A stretch of DNA of 64,000 nucleotides from Daphnia pulex (taxonomy: Eukaryota > Arthropoda > Branchiopoda > Diplostraca > Daphniidae). The stretch spans positions 2,666,001 through 2,730,000 of the forward strand of contig NC_060019.1 of NCBI RefSeq assembly GCF_021134715.1. The letters run 5' to 3'. A model generated the notes under the pieces. That model saw nothing but the letters and a program-made list of their open reading frames with translations, had not been told where the DNA came from and did no database searches. Each line of letters opens with the position of its first letter. Within the stretch, counting starts at the first letter, position 1. Below, piece after piece: positions 10,786-21,194 of the stretch. The position numbers and the translations under genes were made by a program.

Positions 10786-12700
10786 ACGCTGATTATTAAA
10801 TTAATTATTTTATGTACACCCATTGTATTATTATTTCCATATTTAATGTAGTAATTTTCATTTTATAGGCAAGAATTTAAGTTATATATAAATTTGTGCA
10901 ATAGCATTAACTTTTGCTTGAGAATATATATTAAAACTGCTTTTATCCATACCCATTACATCATTTTTCATTAACGATTAACCTCAATTTTCTTTTTTAG
11001 ATATAAAAAAGTCAGGTTTCTTTACACCCAACTTCCTTCTAGTTCCTTTCCCAATCCCGAACACGTTTATTATTTGTTTCACACAAAATCTTCTCAATTT
11101 CTTTTAGTTCCTTCTTAACATATAAACGGTAAATGCATAGACAGAATGAAATTTAAAAAAAAACCTGGGTGAAACTTCCGTAACACGACACCACCCCCTA
11201 GGAACAGCCAGCACATATAAATTTGAAACAAAAATTATTTCACCAACATAGGCTGTAACATACCACACTGGACTGCAACTTCGGGAGCATAATCTATAAC
11301 CAAAGTAAAATGAAATTATATCATCGATGGAAATGTTGTATGATAAAACAAATTATGCTACTTTATATTATTTCAAATAGAGTAAGCCGATATATTCTAT
11401 GAAAACATTATCTGATACCTTTTATTGAAATGGATATTTGCAGGAAACTAGATGACTCATTTAAGATTTGTTGTTATTGGGTGATGTAAGATTGTGTATG
11501 AAAACTTCTCTAGTTTTGCCTGAACTTTAACTTTACTAACTTCTGGACGTGGTGGACAGCACGGCTTCCAAGATTCTTCTACAAATAAATAATAGCAATT
11601 AACAACTAAATATAACAATTATGCAAACGGAGTTTACTCCACGTGCAAAAAATTCATCACACTCACCATCACCAACCCTTCAAAAATAGAAACATCTGCC
11701 AATCCAGCTAACATCAAAAGTCCCAACAAAGGATACTGGGGTACCTTTCTTTCAAAAAACTTCAACTAACAGAGAAGAAGGCTATCCAGAGAACATAATT
11801 CAGAGAACACATAATTTGGAGAACAGTTAAACAACAAATAAATCAACATACACTCAAATGGATCGTCGAAGTAAGACCGAAAACAGATATAAAAATTGAA
11901 CATAGTAATCATTAAAAGGTTCTTTCTCAATTTGAATTTGACATTCCAATGGGGTCGGGGGAACCCAACAAAGTAATGGCATCCTAATAACGAAGGTGAA
12001 AATCTTGCCAGAAGTGGCCTTCTTGCCAGTTGAGAAGGCATAATCAATCTTCAATTTCATTCCAACAGCTTCAGCAGGGTGAACTTGCGTTCAGAGCAGG
12101 ATAGCCTTCATGGAGAAGGCGCCAGTCGTGCTGCACCAACAACTGCAAATACGTAGTTGCGTATTTGCATGAATCCCATGACGAGGAAACCGGGAAGACC
12201 ACCATGCAAGTTTATTTCCGATGGCATGAAGTATTCGTTAATATACTTGGCAATGGAGGCTTTTTGGTGTAAGTCTCGCAGTTTTAAAATTCAACATGGG
12301 ATTCCATGCCCAAGAGTTCGTTGGTTTTTTACGAACCACTTGTCCTGTTAGGAAATTAATTCATTTGTATTTCGTCAAATAATACAACATCTAGGCTTCA
12401 AAAATTAGCTTTGTGGGATTGCTCACCTAGGGTTACCAAGCTTTGAGTTCGCACTCGAAGCCTGAACTCGAAGTCACAACTCTTCAATGCTGCCATTGCC
12501 GCCAATTGCCGCTGGCGGCTTAGGGTGGAATTCCCCGAATACATAGAAGGAGGGGGGAGAGGGAGACTGTGCAACACACAACAGCTGGGACCAAGCTACG
12601 CCCGCGATCCAAGTGGCATTTTAAGGAACCTTCTAAGTCCCTTGATTAGTCTGCTGCCATGGCGTTAGTCTACCTCTCCTGTTAGACCGTGCCGACAGTA
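10786..12700. other. Spacer with an unrecognised coding-like patch
   Basis: Mostly AT-rich. At 11,850-12,120 the minus strand is locally richer in coding-like sequence (a frame beginning MKLKIDYAFSTGKKATSGKI), but two frames overlap and stops interrupt, so no gene is called. 12,480-12,700 is GC-richer and leads into the repeat at 12,703. It may be the upstream part of the same element. Confidence 0.35.
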
Positions 12701-12702
12701 AG

Positions 12703-13110
12703 AGAGAAGTGCCTCCGGCAGCCAGTAAGTTGATCCGTTATTTATTTCAGACTAGACTAGACGACGTTGGAAAATGAAAAAGAGAGAAAGAGGATCTTTG
12801 AGGGGTACTAGACGATCCCGACTAGGATTATTTTAATTGGGTTTCCTTATTTCTTTTGATAATTAACTTAAATCTCATCCGTCTTTCCATCCAGATTGGG
12901 TGAGAGCACAGGGACCTAAAGGGCTGTGCTCCATGCCAAGCCATTCAAGTTAGCGCTCAAGAAATCCGGTGCTTCCGGATTGGCCAGTAACTCACCGTCA
13001 ACTCATCCCACGCCGACGGTCAATACTTCGACTAAGCCTGGCAATGAGGCGGTCCCCCACCGCTCCTTCATTATTAGGATTCGCGCCGAACCGAATCCGT
13101 TCGATTTCGG
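12703..13110 (+). repeat. Dispersed repeat, copy 2
   Basis: Near-identical to 1-330. The open frame here runs on from HAKPFKLALKKSG into a segment absent from copy 1 (RAEPNPFDFGSYPTRYELQK, about 13,081-13,140). Copy 2 may therefore preserve more of the element's first ORF. Confidence 0.7.
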
Positions 13111-13535
13111 ATCTTACCCTACCCGTTATGAACTACAGAAAGGGAAATGCGTCTGCTTGAACTTTTTTCATGAGGTGTTCATACTTTTTGTTGTTCTTGT
13201 GCTACATTTGGTTTTAAAAAACCAATACGTGATTAAATATATTTATAACTGGTCCCAAAATTGGACTTTCTTTAAATTTGTTTTAAATGGAAAACGTTAG
13301 AGTTAAGCCCAGGAGAGGGGCTTCAATAGAGGCAGCCAAAAAAATTACACAAAAAAAGCCAGACTTTGTCCGACAGTGATCCCAAGTAAATATTTTATTA
13401 TGCCTTTATTACTGTTATTCTTTATTTGCCATTCATGGTTCTCTATCATGTTCAAATTACAGCTCTGGTGAGATAGCTGTTTTAACAGATAAACAATCAG
13501 CATAAATTTCTGTAACTATTGAAGCAGTAATTGAA

Positions 13536-14242
13536 ATGGAATTGCCAGTTCTGGAGGATGATACCATGCTAGAAAACTCCAGTGAAAATTTGCCTGAACC
13601 CCTACTTTATCATTCGTTGAATAAGAACGACTTGCAAGATGAAACTGAATTCTTTTCACTTGAGGTTTCTGAAATTCAGGGAGAACTACACAAATCAGAC
13701 AATGATCAACTCCCTGTCCGTGATAATTACCACAACTTGGACGATGAGGAAGTTGAACGATTCAATAGGATCGTTATGGATGACGGTTCAAGCACTACCG
13801 ATTCCAATGAAAATGTATTACATGAAGAATCAGATAGCGACACTAACACTATTGTTGGTAAATAATATTCTATATGTAGTTTTGCCCTTTCAGTTGCCCC
13901 CTCCCGCAAATTACTAAAAGAATTACTATTTTGCGTTTAGATAAGAATACTGAAGAAAACACTGCAAAAAATGCAAGTCGAAGTAAGGGAACATCTTGGG
14001 TCTGGAAGTATTTCCGTAAGGATAGAACTAATCGTGTTAACATTTGCTGTTTGTGAGAGTAAACAAATTTTTTTACATACTATATATAATGCTTTATAAT
14101 GCCTTGCCTCACAGTAAATCATATAATACCAAGAATGCCCGATGCAGCACTTCAACTATGCAAAGACACTTGACGGGAAAAACCCACAGATTAGAGAAGG
14201 ATTCGAATATTCCCATCTCATTGAAAAGAATAGTGGTGAGAT
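13536..14242 (+). CDS. BED-type zinc-finger protein, multi-exon (possibly decayed)
   Basis: Exon 1 (13,536-13,857) starts at an ATG and encodes an acidic N-terminus (MELPVLEDDTMLENSSENLP onward). A GT-AG intron of 83 nt leads in phase to exon 2 (13,941-14,052), which carries SWVWKYFRKD and ICC. A second GT-AG intron leads to exon 3 (14,115-14,242) with STSTMQRHLTGKTH. Together these form a BED finger: an aromatic W..WKYF start, a Cys pair, then H-x5-H. BED fingers bind DNA and are typical of hAT transposases and proteins derived from them. The first Cys pair reads CC rather than C-x2-C, so the finger may be damaged. No transposase catalytic domain was found. An exon at about 14,263-14,372 may continue the gene. 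Confidence 0.5.
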
Positions 14243-14460
14243 GAGGTTTTTTTAAGTAGTTCGATCAAACTAAGTCTCTCAGTGGAAGAAATCCCTATGT
14301 ATTTTGAAGATTTACCTGCTGCAGCTTCGACGTCATTGGGGCTTTTTGCAGGAGTAGTAGACTCCATTTTAGGTAAGTCAATTTGAGTTTTTTTCTATGA
14401 GTTTATTTTTTCCCACTTTTTTATATTTTTTTATTTTCCCCTTTTATTTACACATGTTAA

Positions 14461-14888
14461 GTGGAACAACGAAAAAGAAAGAAGGACGAGGAGGAGTCAA
14501 CCATCAACAAAAGGTTATGCAACGAGGGGGCAGCTCAGTGAACGTACATACGGGTGAAACATACAAAGGTATAATTTTTTTTATTTATTTTTTTTTTAAT
14601 TTAAACATAGCAATATAGGCGTTAATCTTTATTAATTTGTATTTAAACATATCAACTATAGAGAGGGTAGAAGAACGAATTGACGGTGAAGAAAAGGGAA
14701 AAGACGAAGAAGGTGAAGATGAAGAAGAGGAAGGCGGGTGGGATCATGCAATTGACGGGATCGACGGATCCCAAATCTGGTTTGAAGAGGAGGAGGAGGA
14801 GGTTTACCATGAGGAGCGTACCGGAGAGGGTGATGATGAAGAGACGGTGGTATTAGATGAGAATGAGGAAGGAAGGGGATGTAAATGA
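14461..14888 (+). pseudogene. Acidic, Glu-rich exons of unknown gene
   Basis: A segment at 14,461-14,569 bounded by AG and GT, and an open frame at 14,661-14,888, encode a basic stretch followed by a long Glu/Asp-rich tail (for example EEKGKDEEGEDEEEEGG) ending at TAA. They follow the BED exons on the same strand and may belong to that gene. The joins are not secure. Confidence 0.3.
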
Positions 14889-15106
14889 AAAATACATAAA
14901 CATGTTTCAAAACCAATCTATGTGAAGTTTGTTGAAAAAAATGTTGACACAGCACTTGATTCAACAATTCAACATGAACAACGGACGACCCACATCATTT
15001 TCAGGAAAACTTCATGTAAGTTTTATTTCTGTTTCATTCTTTATTATAGGTATAATTTTTGTGTAATCTCCATATGATTTAATTTATTTATTTTCAAATT
15101 ATTTAA

Positions 15107-15334
15107 TTGCAGCTTACCTTACCTAACCAAACGTCCACTCCCATGTCCACCCGCATGTCGGACACATCAACTCATATCAAATCATCAACATCAACATCAT
15201 CATACTCATTAACATCCTGGCCATCAACTACCAACACGGAGGGGTGGACCACCACCTCTAATTCTACCACCTCACCTCTAATTCTCCTCACTACATATAA
15301 TACTATCCAAAGCGGGAACACAATTGATTTGTGA
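15107..15334 (+). pseudogene. Ser/Thr-rich coding-like segment
   Basis: An open frame rich in Ser and Thr (STSTSSYSLTSWPSTTNTEG), preceded by a pyrimidine tract and AG. It could be a linker exon of the zinc-finger locus or a low-complexity artefact. Confidence 0.2.
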
Positions 15335-15558
15335 AGCCCGTCGACAATTGATTTGTGCAACCAATCGACAATCAGCAGCACTGTTGAAGTCAGTTCGGTA
15401 TATGAAGAAGACGCCAAAAACCCTTACGACAAGTCAACAACAAAAAATTAATTTGTGTCTGAATATTAATTTCTGTCTGTAATTTGTATTTGAAATTCAG
15501 ATTTAGAGTAAAAGATGCGTAACCTCAAATTTAGGCAATATTTAACATACGGGAAGAC

Positions 15559-16552
15559 GGGGCGAATTGCAAAGTGAAATTCAAGAACGGGCTCGAGGGA
15601 AAGGAACACATGAAGATCCACCGAGTCGAAAAACATCAGAGGTAAATCCAAATGGTCTATTAACGTACTTTTGCGTACTTGCCATCGCTAAAGAATTTTT
15701 TTTTTATCGTAAAGGTTTAAGTGTGAGAGCGAGGATATTACGTGTTATCGCCATTATAATATACAATGTCAAAAAACATTTAAATAAAAACATGAGGAAG
15801 ATCAAAGGAGGAAGAAGAACACGAGGCCGCCTCTGGTCGACGTGCCTCGATAAAGGGTGACAGGATATACTTTGTCGGACGAAACCGATGCTTTAAAGAG
15901 TGAAATTATAGGTAATTTCTTAAGCCTTTTCTTTGTTTACGTGTTGTTAAAGATTTCTCTTCCTATTTGTAGGAGTTTATTACATTGTCATGAATCACCA
16001 TCACTTACTGATGTATTTTTTTTTTACTTTTATAGATTTCAATCAACGAATTATTAGTGTTTTATAGCATGTTCTAACAATTTTAACGCAAATAGGCATG
16101 CTAAAAAATTTCATCCAGAGAAGTTCACTGAGACTGAGGGTCCTGCTTTAAGCAAAGCAAGGTTTTACTGTTAATAACTTTGGCATTCAATTAAATTTTA
16201 GGTACGTTGTAACCTAGAAACGTCGGAGGGGGAGAAATGCGACATAACATACGCGAAGGGGATTGAAGGGGAAAATGGCAATGGAGCACAGACTAGCAGT
16301 GCATACAACGTAAAAGATCCGATATCCTTTATCACCATTTCAACACATTTTTTTCACAGATTACAATGTCCATCATTTAATGATTGGTGTTATGTTACAT
16401 GTGGTTACAAACGTAATATTCCAAAACACATGAAAGATTTTCATCCTGAAGAATATGTGAGTAAAACGAAGAGGGATCCACTTGTCGATGAGGCTCTTAA
16501 AAAGGTGGCCGTCAAAATCCCCACAAAAATCCAATTGGTGACGTGGGTATAA
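15559..16552 (+). pseudogene. C2H2-like zinc-finger exons
   Basis: Several short exon-like segments encode zinc-finger halves. One reads CKVKFKNGLEGKEHMKIH (about 15,570-15,625), one HAKKFHPEKF after an AG at about 16,096, and one the fuller CPSFNDWCYVTCGYKRNIPK then HMKDFHPEEY (about 16,365-16,455). The last fits C-x6-C-x12-H-x4-H. The shared ending H-x4-H-P-E-[KE]-[FY] suggests a family of related fingers split by introns. Frames cannot be joined without guesswork. It may be the 3' part of the BED locus or a separate DNA-binding gene. Confidence 0.35.
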
Positions 16553-16852
16553 TTGGGGTTTATGGGTAAAATTCATTGTTCTTGTCCTGTACGTCCTTTT
16601 TATTTTTATTTCCCCCTTCATAAATCAGGGAATTAAGGGGAGGGAGAGCGAAAGACAGCGATCTGTCGATGTGAGAGCTGGACGTGGTCTGCCGTTTCTA
16701 CTTTCTAGAACAAAGAAAAGGTGATTTTTAAAAATTGGGGGGTTGAGAAAGGGTTTCAAAAAAATGAGGGGGGGTGCAACATTGCAACATAAATGTTTGT
16801 AAGAAAATTTGGCAGGCAGGCACGTAGACGTGTACGGCCATCATAGCTATAG

Positions 16853-17458
16853 ACTCCTGGTCTCTTCTCGGCTGTGTTGGCTTCCCTATCCCGGTTTTAG
16901 GGTAAAAGTAGTCCGATTTTCAGAGATTTTAGGGCGGAGCCTATCAGAATTGTGAAGTGGAAACGTTAAAAAGAGCCATCTAGGCTGTACGAAGCGGTAC
17001 GAAGTAGCTGGACGTAGTAGCTGACACACTCACTTAAAGGCGCTTTTTAAAGTTTCCATATCGGACTACTTTTACCCTAAAACCAGAGTTATAGATGTAT
17101 GGTAGAACCACTGCCTGTTAAATTTAAATTTTCCTCTCGGAAATTTTTCCCAAAGTTGCAGCCAATATCGCGAATCGAAAGTGGAAAAATGAGCTTAAGT
17201 ATCGATTTATACCTTATTGTCAGCGCCAACAGCGACCATCTACTGAAACTTTGTTGATTTTGGTACTGGAAAAAAAATGTGTTTCCCAACACACCTGCTG
17301 TGGCTCTGCAACTAAGGTATGGCCAGAACACTTCCAGGGGGAAAAGCCGAAAAGGCAATGGAAGGCCTTTCCATATAAGTGGTTCTACCATCATCTATGG
17401 CTCTGCTAAAACCGGGATAGGGAAGCCAACACAACACAGCCGAGAAGAGAACAGGGGT
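16853..17458. mobile_element. Nested inverted-repeat elements (MITE-like)
   Basis: Outer arms at 16,861-16,900 and 17,406-17,450 match over 40 bp apart from a 5-nt insertion on the right. Inside, 16,893-16,916 and 17,061-17,084 are a perfect 24-bp inverted repeat. A third pair (17,085-17,112 and 17,378-17,405) brackets the right half with imperfect 27-bp arms around GGTAGAACCACT. The simplest reading is one short TIR element inserted in or fused with another. No transposase is encoded. Confidence 0.75.
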
Positions 17459-17547
17459 ACGGAAAATTGACGAAAAAAATAAATTAAAACTAAATAGCCC
17501 TGTTTACACGCGATAATTCTGCCCTTTTGGTAGCCAAACGGCTGGAA

Positions 17548-18114
17548 CTAGGGCTGTGGCCCGGGCGATGAAAACCCGGGCCACCGCCCGGGCTGAACGA
17601 AAAAAAACCCAACCCGACTCGACCCACCGAGGCATTTTTTTAACGGGGCGGGCGACGGGTTAAACCCCCGGGTCCGCGGGCCAACCCGAGCGGTGGCGCC
17701 ATCTAGTAGTCACATAGAAAAGCTCGTTATTCTCTATGCCTGTCAAAATATTGCCGCCAAATGCTCTACGATAATTTCGTAGCATGAAAAGTTGGATAAG
17801 TGGTAGAAAAGGGCGTTCAGGGGTGTTCAGAAGACAGAATTGATGTGTCACTGTTGGAAGAAGAAGATAATTAAGAAATTTAGGGAATTTTTTAAAGTTT
17901 GTAAAAAAAAAGTGTGTTTGACCCGATTTTTTACCCGGACCGTTACCCGGCCGGTAAAATTTTTTTGACCCATGGGTCGGCCCTAGCCGAGTCCAATTTG
18001 CTCTGTTGGTCCAACCCGCTCCAACCCGCGGAAGAAGAAAAACCCATCTAAAAAACATATTTAAAAAAAAAACCCGCTAAAAAACGTCCGGGCCACAGCC
18101 CTAGCCATGCCCTA
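17548..18114. mobile_element. hAT-type MITE with 8-bp target duplication
   Basis: Perfect 17-bp terminal inverted repeats: CTAGGGCTGTGGCCCGG at 17,548-17,564 and its complement at 18,088-18,104. GCTGGAAC flanks both sides (17,541-17,548 and 18,115-18,122), fitting the 8-bp duplication of hAT elements, whose ends often read YAGGG. An extra 10 nt sits at the right end. The interior is full of ACCCG repeats. A minus-strand open frame of 132 residues (17,660-18,058) is repeat-encoded and not regarded as a gene. Confidence 0.75.
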
Positions 18115-18312
18115 GCTGGAACCCGATAAAAAATGTCATGCCGATCCCTTGCTGCGCGCGCGAGTTTCCCGATAGGAGTGGTCCAACAATTAGAAAATAG
18201 TTTTCCTCAAGTCTATATTTTGATTTTCCGATTTTCCCTTTATCCTTTATGGTAAAATTTATTGCACTCCGGAGCACTCTAGTGTCAAAAGAGGCTGTTG
18301 GTTTATATTACA

Positions 18313-18664
18313 GATGAATCTGTTCAAGTACAACCATTTGAGGAAAATGGTTAATTGGTTAGAATAGATTTCAATCCTACAGTTCCTCATTGTTCACTTG
18401 CCAGCCTTATTGGCCTCTGCCTGAGAGGCAAGATTCAGAAAAATGTGGTGGAAAGGATCAAATTGGACATAGTTATTGCAGAGGGTAAACACAGCACAGA
18501 AGAAGAGAGTAAGTCCTAATACCATATTTAAATGTTCAAAAAAGCGTTCATAAAATATTCTTCTACTTTATTCCCATCCAGTCAATAAACAAATCAACGA
18601 TAAGGAAAGAGTCACCGCCACCTAAGAGAATCTTAACTTAAAAGAATGTTCGATAGTTGCATAA
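18313..18664 (+). pseudogene. CIAO2A: CIAO2A (FAM96A) pseudogene
   Basis: Two exons (18,313-18,508 and 18,582-18,664) joined by a 73-nt GT-AG intron encode the C-terminal half of a MIP18-family protein. [19 protein letters not shown] is near-identical to the family core, followed by [11 protein letters not shown] and INKQINDKERVTA. The family works in cytosolic iron-sulfur cluster targeting and contains the reactive Cys of the PHCS motif, which is kept here. TAA codons at 18,352-18,354 and 18,623-18,625 interrupt the frame, and the N-terminal exon was not found. Because the intron is retained, this is a duplicated rather than a retrotransposed pseudogene. An AATAAA lies just downstream, before an LTR element. 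Confidence 0.85.
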
Positions 18665-18723
18665 GAGATAAGAATTTTGCTGAGAAGAAAAAAAATAAAA
18701 GACAATAAATTTCCTCAGAGTAT

Positions 18724-18928
18724 TGTAACATACAAGGATAAGGAGTGTATTGCTAATACTACATTCTAGTACAGTCACTGTTAGACAGCCAAGGACAGCC
18801 AGGGAACAGCCCCGATCAGTCCGATGCTCTACGCTTATATACCCGGCTAGGCCGGCACAGTCATACAGTACGTCCGGTTGGACTACATACCAGACGTATC
18901 ACATAGCGTGGTCATTGACCACGCGACA
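18724..18928 (-). repeat. 3' LTR (in element orientation)
   Basis: 205 bp, TG...CA ends, identical to 21,195-21,399. A TATA-like GGGTATATAAGCG reads on the minus strand at about 18,831-18,843, fitting a promoter in that direction. Confidence 0.93.
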
Positions 18929-18939
18929 TCCCCCTCTTT
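18929..18939 (-). promoter_or_regulatory. Polypurine tract
   Basis: AAAGAGGGGGA on the minus strand directly abuts the 3' LTR, the expected position of the plus-strand primer. It sets the orientation of the element. Confidence 0.85.
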
Positions 18940-19501
18940 AACTCGCAGTCGTCCCCGACTGCGGCAACACAACGACAAAATTCATTCAAAAACATAAAAA
19001 ACATATCAAATAACTCACATCAGCAAAAAAAAAATTACTCGTCAGGAAATATCTCACACGTGCACGTGCCGAGTAGTCAGGACAAAACAAAGCAATCGTC
19101 AAAAATATCCACAACAAAATAAATCTATACGAACAAAATTCACGCATCGACAGCAAAAACAATAATTCATTCACACTTAATTTCCTATCCCACAAAATCC
19201 ATACAATAATAACTAATAAATGCATCTCTAAGGCAAAGAAAACCAAACCGGAACAGAACTACGACTTAAAAAAAAAAACGCACAAAATACTGCAACCATT
19301 TGAAAAATCAATCACGTACAAAATGTCACAAGCAATGAACTCAGTTCGACTTCCAGATCGTCACCCGTCAGTCTCTCCGATCGATAGCAATACTAATATG
19401 TAATTTAAAAAAATAACGTGACAACAGGAAAAAACAATTTTTCGGCGCATTCCGCCCTTCGTCTAACACTCAACCGTTCTCATCGTCACTTTTCTCTCCG
19501 T

Positions 19502-20179
19502 TCAATCACACTCCGTTCTCTCCTCCGTCGCTGTCTCCTCTTTCCTCTGTCGCTCTCTCCTCTGTCGCTCTCTCCTCTGTCGCTCGTCGCTCGTCGCTCT
19601 CTCCTCTGTCGCTCGTCGCTCGTCGCTCTCTCCTCTGTCACTCATCGCTCTCTCCGCCGTCACTGTTTCCTCTGTCGCTCTCGTTCCTTCTTCTTTCTCT
19701 AGCTTCATTGTTTCTATCCCGCTCTGTCGTCTCCGTCGCTCTCTCTCACCGTTGTCTCTTCCGTAGCTCGCTCCTCTCGCCGCCGCTCGTCGCTCTCGCC
19801 GCCGCTCGTCGCTCTCTCCGCCGCTCGTCGCTCTCTCCGCCGCTCGTCGCCCTCTCCGCCGTCGCTCGTCGCTCTCTCCACCGTCACTCTCTCCGCCTCT
19901 CTCTCTGTCGTTCTCTCTCTCCGCCTCTCTCGTCGTCGCTCTCTCTCTCCGCCTCTCTCGTCGTCGCTCTCTCTCTCCGCCGCTCGTCGCTCTCTCCGCC
20001 GTCGATCGCCGCTCGCCTTGCTGTCGGGCTCCCGACCTTCTGCCGGTCTCGCAGCTTCTCTTCTCCCGTAGGTCTCTTTCAATCGCTCTCTCTCCGTTGG
20101 TCTGTCTTCTCCGCTCCTTCACCGGTCTCTCTTCGATCCTCTCGCCATCGCCAATTCTCTTGTCGATCTCCCGTTCCAT
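19502..20179 (-). CDS. Arg/Glu-rich low-complexity ORF inside the LTR element
   Basis: A 225-codon open frame in the sense direction of the retrotransposon. It is composed almost entirely of Arg, Glu, Ser, Ala, Thr and Gly, with recurring ERATSGGESDERRRER units. It is generated by a short tandem repeat (CGACGAGCGGCGGAGAG-like) of the DNA. No zinc knuckle, gag or nucleocapsid motif is visible. It could be a degenerate RNA-binding gag substitute, but repeat expansion keeping a frame open by chance is equally likely. Confidence 0.3.
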   Translation of the reverse strand: MEREIDKRIGDGERIEERPVKERRRQTNGERAIERDLREKRSCETGRRSGARQQGERRSTAERATSGGERERRRERRRERATTREAERENDRERGGESDGGESDERRRRGRRAAERATSGGESDERRRERRAAARGASYGRDNGERERRRRQSGIETMKLEKEEGTRATEETVTAERAMSDRGESDERRATEERATSDERQRRERQRRERQRKEETATEERTECD

Positions 20180-20339
20180 AGGGGCTGATCAAGTCTCTCT
20201 TTCCACCGGTCCAACTGCCTTCCTCCTTCGGCCATCACTGTTTTCGTCTCCGTACACCATACACAGCACACTTTTCCACAACACAACAAACACACACAAA
20301 AAAAAGAACACGAACAAAACACTAAACGACCCCGGCATG

Positions 20340-20945
20340 TTGCAACCTTCGAGAAATGAAACACTTCCCGTTGCTCACCGTGCGTTTTCAGTGACCCCAG
20401 ATCTTGCCCGCGTCCGAAAGCTTTGACACTTTCCGCTGCTCACTGTGCACTGTGAACGACCCCGTTTCTTGCGGAAACCGAAAAGATTTACACCTTTTGC
20501 CGCTCAACGTGCGCTCTCAAGCGACCCCAGGTCTTGCCCGCGACCAGAAGCTTGACGCTTCCCGCTGCTCACTGTGCGCTTACAAACCAAACGACCCCGT
20601 TTCTTGCGGACAAAAGGCTCACGCTTTTTCCCTCAACGTGCGTTTTTTTCCAAGCAACCCCAGGTCTTGCACGCGGCCAAAAAGCTCGCTGCTCACCGTG
20701 CGCTTCCTACAACGACCCCGTTTCGCGGACAAAAGGCTCACGCTTTTTCCCTCAACGTGCGTTTTTTCCAAGCGACCCCAGGTCTTGCACGCGGCCAAAA
20801 AAGCTCGCTGCTCACCGTGCGCTTATAACCCAAACGACCCCGTTTCTTGCGGACAAAAGGCTCACGCTTTTTCCGCTCAACGTGCGTTTTCAAGCGACCC
20901 CGGATCTTGCCCGCGGTCTGAAACCCGCTGCTCACCGTGCGCTAA
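20340..20945. repeat. Minisatellite, about five units of 118-133 bp
   Basis: The landmark GACCCCAGGTCTTGC recurs at about 20,393, 20,523, 20,656, 20,774 and 20,896, alternating with GACCCCGTTTCTTGCGGAC and GCTCACCGTGCG. The long plus-strand open frame over it is a by-product. The array lies between the 5' LTR and the Arg/Glu-rich frame, inside the LTR element. Confidence 0.85.
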
Positions 20946-21175
20946 CAACAACAAAACAACAAATCAACAATCAACAACAAACAACAAATGCTACTCCCAA
21001 ATTTCTACTTATCCCCCGCTCCGTTCTCCTCACCCTTGTTACCAGGGATCGCACTCAAGGCGCCGTTTCCTCCGTCACATCGTAGCTTGGCCGGAACAAA
21101 TCCGCACCACCGCAATTTCACGGCACACACTGCGAATAAATTACAACACGATGGAGAAAAACGGACTTACCCTAT

Positions 21176-21194
21176 GAGGCCTGCATCTCCACCA
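21176..21194 (-). promoter_or_regulatory. Primer-binding site
   Basis: On the minus strand, TGGTGGAGATGCAGGCCTC starts immediately after the 5' LTR. It has the TGG complementary to a tRNA CCA end. The tRNA it matches was not identified. Confidence 0.65.

Noticed and set aside
17660..18058. 132-codon minus-strand frame with PRVGAGWTNRANWTRLGPTH
   Set aside because: It is encoded by the ACCCG-rich interior of the hAT-type MITE. The similar frame at 24,209-24,454 exists only because the MITE is repeated.
19708..20181. 157-codon Ser/Leu-rich plus-strand open frame
   Set aside because: It is the complement of the Arg/Glu-rich tandem repeat, with no independent support.
20404..21177. 257-codon plus-strand open frame
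   Set aside because: It lies entirely on the minisatellite and runs antisense to the LTR element. The residues only reflect the repeat units.
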